From NCBI GenBank assembly GCA_009839775.1, contig VXOZ01000319.1, positions 1 to 10,008 of the forward strand: a stretch of 10,008 bases of DNA. Direction: 5' to 3'. Source of the DNA: Chloroflexota bacterium (GTDB lineage: Bacteria; Chloroflexota; UBA11872; VXOZ01). Shown here in pieces: positions 7,373 to 10,008 of this stretch (positions are counted from its first letter, which is position 1; every line of letters begins with the position of its first letter). Position numbers and translations under genes: made by a program. The notes below the pieces were generated by a model. The model searched no databases. It worked only from the letters and a program-made list of their open reading frames with translations, and was not told the DNA's origin.

Positions 7373-7404
7373 GGGGATAGGACTGCAATTGCGGTCCTAT
7401 CCCC
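7373..7404. promoter_or_regulatory. 11-bp perfect inverted repeat between the paralogous binding-protein genes
   Basis: GGGGATAGGAC (7373-7383) and GTCCTATCCCC (7394-7404) are perfect inverted copies around a ten-base centre that contains the palindrome GCAATTGC. It lies about 100 nt downstream of the stop of the 7505-8917 gene and about 100 nt upstream of the next start. No T-tract follows on either strand, so it is not a canonical intrinsic terminator. A processing or stabilising hairpin in the transcript, or an operator for the downstream gene, both fit. A weaker hairpin GAGCG-acta-CGCTC lies at 7443-7456. Confidence 0.6.
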
Positions 7405-7504
7405 GATGGCTTGTCTTTGAAAGTAACGGCTTTCTCCTCGCTGAGCGACTACGCTCTTTAAAGTCCGATGAAGCAAGCGGATGCGGACGCGAGCGCAAAG
7501 GCGG

Positions 7505-8917
7505 CTACTCGACCTCAGGCATTTCGCCTTCGATCTGGACCTTGAGCTGTTCCAAGGTCTCTTTCACGTCACCCTCACCGTTGTAGAGCTTGGTCATGGC
7601 CGGGCCGACCATGTCGCGCCAAATCGGGATGCGCCAGTTCGGCAGCGAGAAGACGGGATCGATGGTGACGGCATGCGCCAAGGATTCGCGATAGACATCA
7701 ACCCGCGCCTCAGCAGCGAAACCGCCGTACACCGCCTCGCCCCAGGCGTCGAAGTGGTCTTGGCGTGAAGGCGCATTGCCGCGCGTAATCGCCCAGTTGG
7801 GCGTGTCGGCCTGCCACTTGATGAATTCCCAGCCCTCGTCGGGGTGCTTGGCGCCGCTGATGATGCCGTTGGGGTCAACCGCTTGACCCGAACCGACGAT
7901 GCCGAACTTCGGAATAGGCGCAAAGCCGTAGGGCTTGCCGTCCTTCACGGCCTCGGCGACGGCAAAGGTCTGGCCGCCGGAAGTGCGGAAGAAGGCCAAC
8001 TTGCCGTCAAAGAAGAGGTTGCGGGCGTTGCCGGTGCCAAAGACCTCATTCAGTTGGCCGGGCTTGTCCATCACACGGTAGCGTGCCACGAGATCGGTGA
8101 GATATTGGATGCCCGCGATCATTTCCTCGCTATCGCAGGTGACCGTTTTCAGGTCTTCGCTCACCCAACTGCCGGCCCACATGGGACCCCAGTAGACCAT
8201 CACGCCCGCGCCGATGCCGTTGATGCCGAAGCGGGTGGGGTTGTCGCCCTCCCACTTGGCGACCTTCTGCAAGGCCTCCAGCCAGGATTCGGCGTTCCAG
8301 CTATCGTCGGTCCAGGTGAGCGGCGGATCGCTGATGCCCTCGCTGGCCAGGATTTCCTTGTTGTACGGCATCACCGGCCACGAGCCGCCCGACTGGTTCG
8401 GCAGACCGAGCACGTCACCTTGCCACATGGCGAGGGTCTTCATAGCGCCGGCGGGGAAGACACTAATGTCGTAGTTATCGCGCTTTACATAATCGGTTAC
8501 GTGGGTGAACACGCCGCGCAGATACGCCTCCGGATAGGAGAACCACGAGGTGTCCGGCGGCTCACCGGCGGCGACGAGCGCGTGGAGCTTGTCGTAGAAA
8601 GGCCCCTCGCGGAGGACCGTCTCGACTTGAATACCGGGATAGGCCGCCTGGAACTCATCCACGACCATGGTGGGATAGAGTTCTGTTTGGCGGTCGTTGA
8701 GCGCCGTGTAGTACTGAATGGTGACCGGATCCGCCTCTTTGGGCGCTTCCTCGGTCTTGGCGGGCGCTTCCGCTTCAGCCTCTTGCTCTGGCTCTGCCGC
8801 GGGAGCAGTGGTCACGGTGCCGCAGGCGGCGAGTCCCAACATGCCTGCCGATAGCACCGAATACTGCAAGAGGTCGCGACGACGAAGGCCGCGTGCGGGT
8901 GTATTCCGAGCGTCCAT
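7505..8917 (-). CDS. Sugar-type ABC transporter substrate-binding lipoprotein (paralog B)
   Basis: A 470-aa solute-binding protein of the same subfamily as the next gene downstream; the two align along their length with little sign of gaps and share well over half of residues in the central region by eye. The N-terminus GLRRRDLLQYS has a twin-arginine-type run (Arg12-14), then a hydrophobic stretch and lipobox LAAC with Cys32. The tether is strongly acidic (EPEQEAEAEAPAKTEEAP). Shared family stretches include VAAGEPPDTSWF, VLGLPNQSGGSWPVMPYNKE, WGPMWAGSW and NWAITRGNAPSRQDHFDAWG. Start: ATG at 8917 with AAGGAGG at 8923-8929, 5 nt upstream. It is the first binding-protein gene after the fucosidase fragment, separated from it by a 308-nt leader. 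It probably delivers a related but different sugar ligand to a permease encoded elsewhere, which is inference. Confidence 0.92.
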   Translation of the reverse strand: MDARNTPARGLRRRDLLQYSVLSAGMLGLAACGTVTTAPAAEPEQEAEAEAPAKTEEAPKEADPVTIQYYTALNDRQTELYPTMVVDEFQAAYPGIQVETVLREGPFYDKLHALVAAGEPPDTSWFSYPEAYLRGVFTHVTDYVKRDNYDISVFPAGAMKTLAMWQGDVLGLPNQSGGSWPVMPYNKEILASEGISDPPLTWTDDSWNAESWLEALQKVAKWEGDNPTRFGINGIGAGVMVYWGPMWAGSWVSEDLKTVTCDSEEMIAGIQYLTDLVARYRVMDKPGQLNEVFGTGNARNLFFDGKLAFFRTSGGQTFAVAEAVKDGKPYGFAPIPKFGIVGSGQAVDPNGIISGAKHPDEGWEFIKWQADTPNWAITRGNAPSRQDHFDAWGEAVYGGFAAEARVDVYRESLAHAVTIDPVFSLPNWRIPIWRDMVGPAMTKLYNGEGDVKETLEQLKVQIEGEMPEVE

Positions 8918-9225
8918 TTTTGCCTCCTTGTTGCGCAGGGCGCAAGACTGACGCTAGGTTGACACGACCGGTAGCTGTCTTACTACTAAGCACCTTACTT
9001 TGGGAGGGAACTGTGGGTTCGCGCCAAGTCGCCGTGGGCAATGCTCCACTACTACGGTCTAGTAGAGGTCAAGATCGGTGCAGAAGCTTTCCCACATCAG
9101 CATGTCAAGGGTAAATATATCTAGAGCAGATCCTTGCGCCACGCCGTTTCGACCGGACCAGACTTGACGCTGCAACATTGAATTCTGCGTGTCAAGGTGC
9201 TAAGTCTACCGTTGACGTTAGTGTA
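8918..9225. other. 308-nt intergenic leader upstream of paralog B
   Basis: No coding frame is convincing here. The minus strand contains perfect TTGACA hexamers at 9103-9108 and 9190-9195, but neither has a good -10 at 16-18 nt. An AT-rich patch (TAGATATATTTA) lies near 9110-9122. A small hairpin CTACTA-cggtc-TAGTAG spans 9049-9065. No U-rich terminator is visible after the fucosidase stop. The region probably holds the promoter or regulatory leader for the binding-protein genes, but I cannot place it firmly. Confidence 0.4.
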
Positions 9226-9999
9226 TCATTCACCTAAGAAAAGCTCAACCACCGGCGTATGCACATCCGGTTTCTGAATGGGCAATTCCAGCGTCAGCAA
9301 ATCTTCGCCCCCGCTGGGGTAGCGGTGGTGTTGGGTGAAGTCGAAGGTCTTGACTTCGGAGCCGTCGTTGAGGAGTTGGGCGTAGCGCACGCGGTTGCGC
9401 AGGCCGGGCAGGTGCAGGTACTTGAGCGGCCAGGCGAACACGTGCAGGTAGAGGCGGTTGGTTTCTGGATTGTAGGTGTAGCGGCAGTCCCTTGGTGGCG
9501 TATACGGCGCTTGCGTGCAGCCATAGATCGCGCGCCCATGCTGCCGCAGCCACGCGCCAATCTCCGCCAGGGTCGCCTGCGCCCGTGGATCAAACTCACC
9601 TCGTCCTGTAGGGCCGACGTTCATCAGCATGTTGCCGCCCTTGGAGACGCAATCGATGAGCATCTCCACGAGCAGTTGCGGCGACTTCCAGTCCAGGTTG
9701 TCGCGGTGGTAGCCCCAGGAGCCATTGAGGGTCTGGCAAGCTTCCCAGTTCACGGGCTTGCCGTCAATGTGCAGCCAGCTTGGCGGGATGAATTGCTCCG
9801 GCGTGTGAAAGTCCTGCTCGATTTCGCTACGGTTGTTGATGATGATGTCGGGGTTTATCTCGCGCACCATCTCGATGAGCTTTTCGCTCTGCCAGTCGTC
9901 TTTGCCCTTGCCCTTGCTCCAGCCATAGTCCTGGCTGTTGTAAACATCTGACCCAGACGACGATCGAACGGGTGTAAAAATAGCTAGTAACCATAACAA
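9226..9999 (-). pseudogene. GH29 alpha-L-fucosidase, C-terminal part only (5' end missing or broken)
   Basis: A 257-codon frame matching the second half of glycoside hydrolase family 29, retaining enzymes that release terminal L-fucose. Visible elements are WQSEKLIEMVREINPDIIIN (typical LxExIRxxxPDIIINNR stretch), DFHTPEQ, WEACQTLNGSWGYHRDN and SKGGNMLMNVGPTGRGEFD, followed by a beta-rich C-terminal domain. Family members are usually over 400 residues. Here the first roughly 200 residues, including the segment expected to carry the nucleophilic Asp, are absent. The only available start is TTG at 9999, directly preceded by an in-frame TAA (10002-10000). The first 20 or so residues (LWLLAIFTPVRSSSGS) do not look like GH29 and come from AT-rich sequence. 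It is either a real truncation or an assembly-edge artefact; family assignment is firm, completeness is not. The neighbouring sugar-binding lipoproteins fit a glycan-use locus. Confidence 0.75.
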
Positions 10000-10008
10000 T
10001 TAAAAAAA
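9957..10008. other. AT-rich, non-matching end segment
   Basis: The last about 50 bases are clearly richer in A/T than the rest of the window and end in a run of seven A. They interrupt the fucosidase reading frame with sequence that does not resemble the family. This looks like a contig end, a chimeric junction or an insertion boundary; the sequence alone does not decide which. Confidence 0.5.

Noticed and set aside
7844..8854. A 336-codon plus-strand frame opposite paralog B
   Set aside because: It is an antisense shadow of a well supported binding-protein gene; no SD or family motif was seen.
8959..8990. Plus-strand TTGACA as a divergent promoter
   Set aside because: The best -10 candidates at 16-19 nt match poorly, and there is no plus-strand gene for it to drive.
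8959..9204. Inverted matches TTGACACG (8959-8966 / 9188-9195) and CTAAGCACCTT-like (8987-8997 / 9194-9204), possibly a small mobile element
   Set aside because: The two pairs are not collinear as terminal inverted repeats should be, there is no target-site duplication, and the matches are short enough for chance.

Overview
The window is a GC-rich bacterial fragment (roughly 60% GC by eye) in which every convincing gene lies on the minus strand, so transcription runs from high to low coordinates. The two lipoproteins with twin-arginine signals and acidic Glu/Ala/Pro/Lys tethers, together with a LivJ-type binding protein, a DegT-family aminotransferase, a ceramidase-domain protein and a GH29 fucosidase, suggest a heterotrophic, carbohydrate-scavenging bacterium. 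The style recalls Chloroflexota (Caldilineaceae or related marine/sponge-associated lineages), but this is family-style recognition and not a proven assignment.

Layout in the direction of transcription: 9226-9999 is the C-terminal part of an alpha-L-fucosidase whose catalytic N-terminal part is missing, replaced by an AT-rich tail at the window end. 8918-9225 is a gene-free leader. 7505-8917 and 5858-7270 are two collinear paralogous sugar-type ABC substrate-binding lipoproteins of identical length (470 aa), with a 234-nt spacer carrying an 11-bp perfect inverted repeat. 4438-5700 is a PLP-dependent DegT/DnrJ/EryC1/StrS aminotransferase preceded by a 15-bp RNA hairpin that abuts its ribosome binding site. 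2890-4263 is a protein of the neutral/alkaline ceramidase N-terminal domain family. A good sigma-70-like promoter (2790-2818) then begins a second transcription unit: a LivJ/TorT-like binding lipoprotein (1462-2718), overlapping by one base (TAATG) with an open-ended membrane sensor gene (1-1462).

The most striking element is the sensor gene. It has no stop codon inside the window and carries an in-frame tandem duplication with a 357-codon period: transmembrane helix, helical extracytoplasmic sensor region resembling TorS, transmembrane helix, then the same transmembrane helix and sensor start again with no room for a HAMP linker between. With the translationally coupled type I binding protein this looks like a TorT/TorS-style ligand-sensing pair with a doubled sensory module.

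Inferred biology: the upper cluster (fucosidase, two sugar-binding lipoproteins, aminotransferase, ceramidase-domain hydrolase) could serve capture and processing of a fucosylated or amino-sugar/amide-containing glycan or glycolipid. The lower pair would sense a small molecule at the cell surface. No permease, ATPase, kinase domain or response regulator is present here, so both systems are incomplete in this window. No rRNA, tRNA, CRISPR array or transposase was seen.
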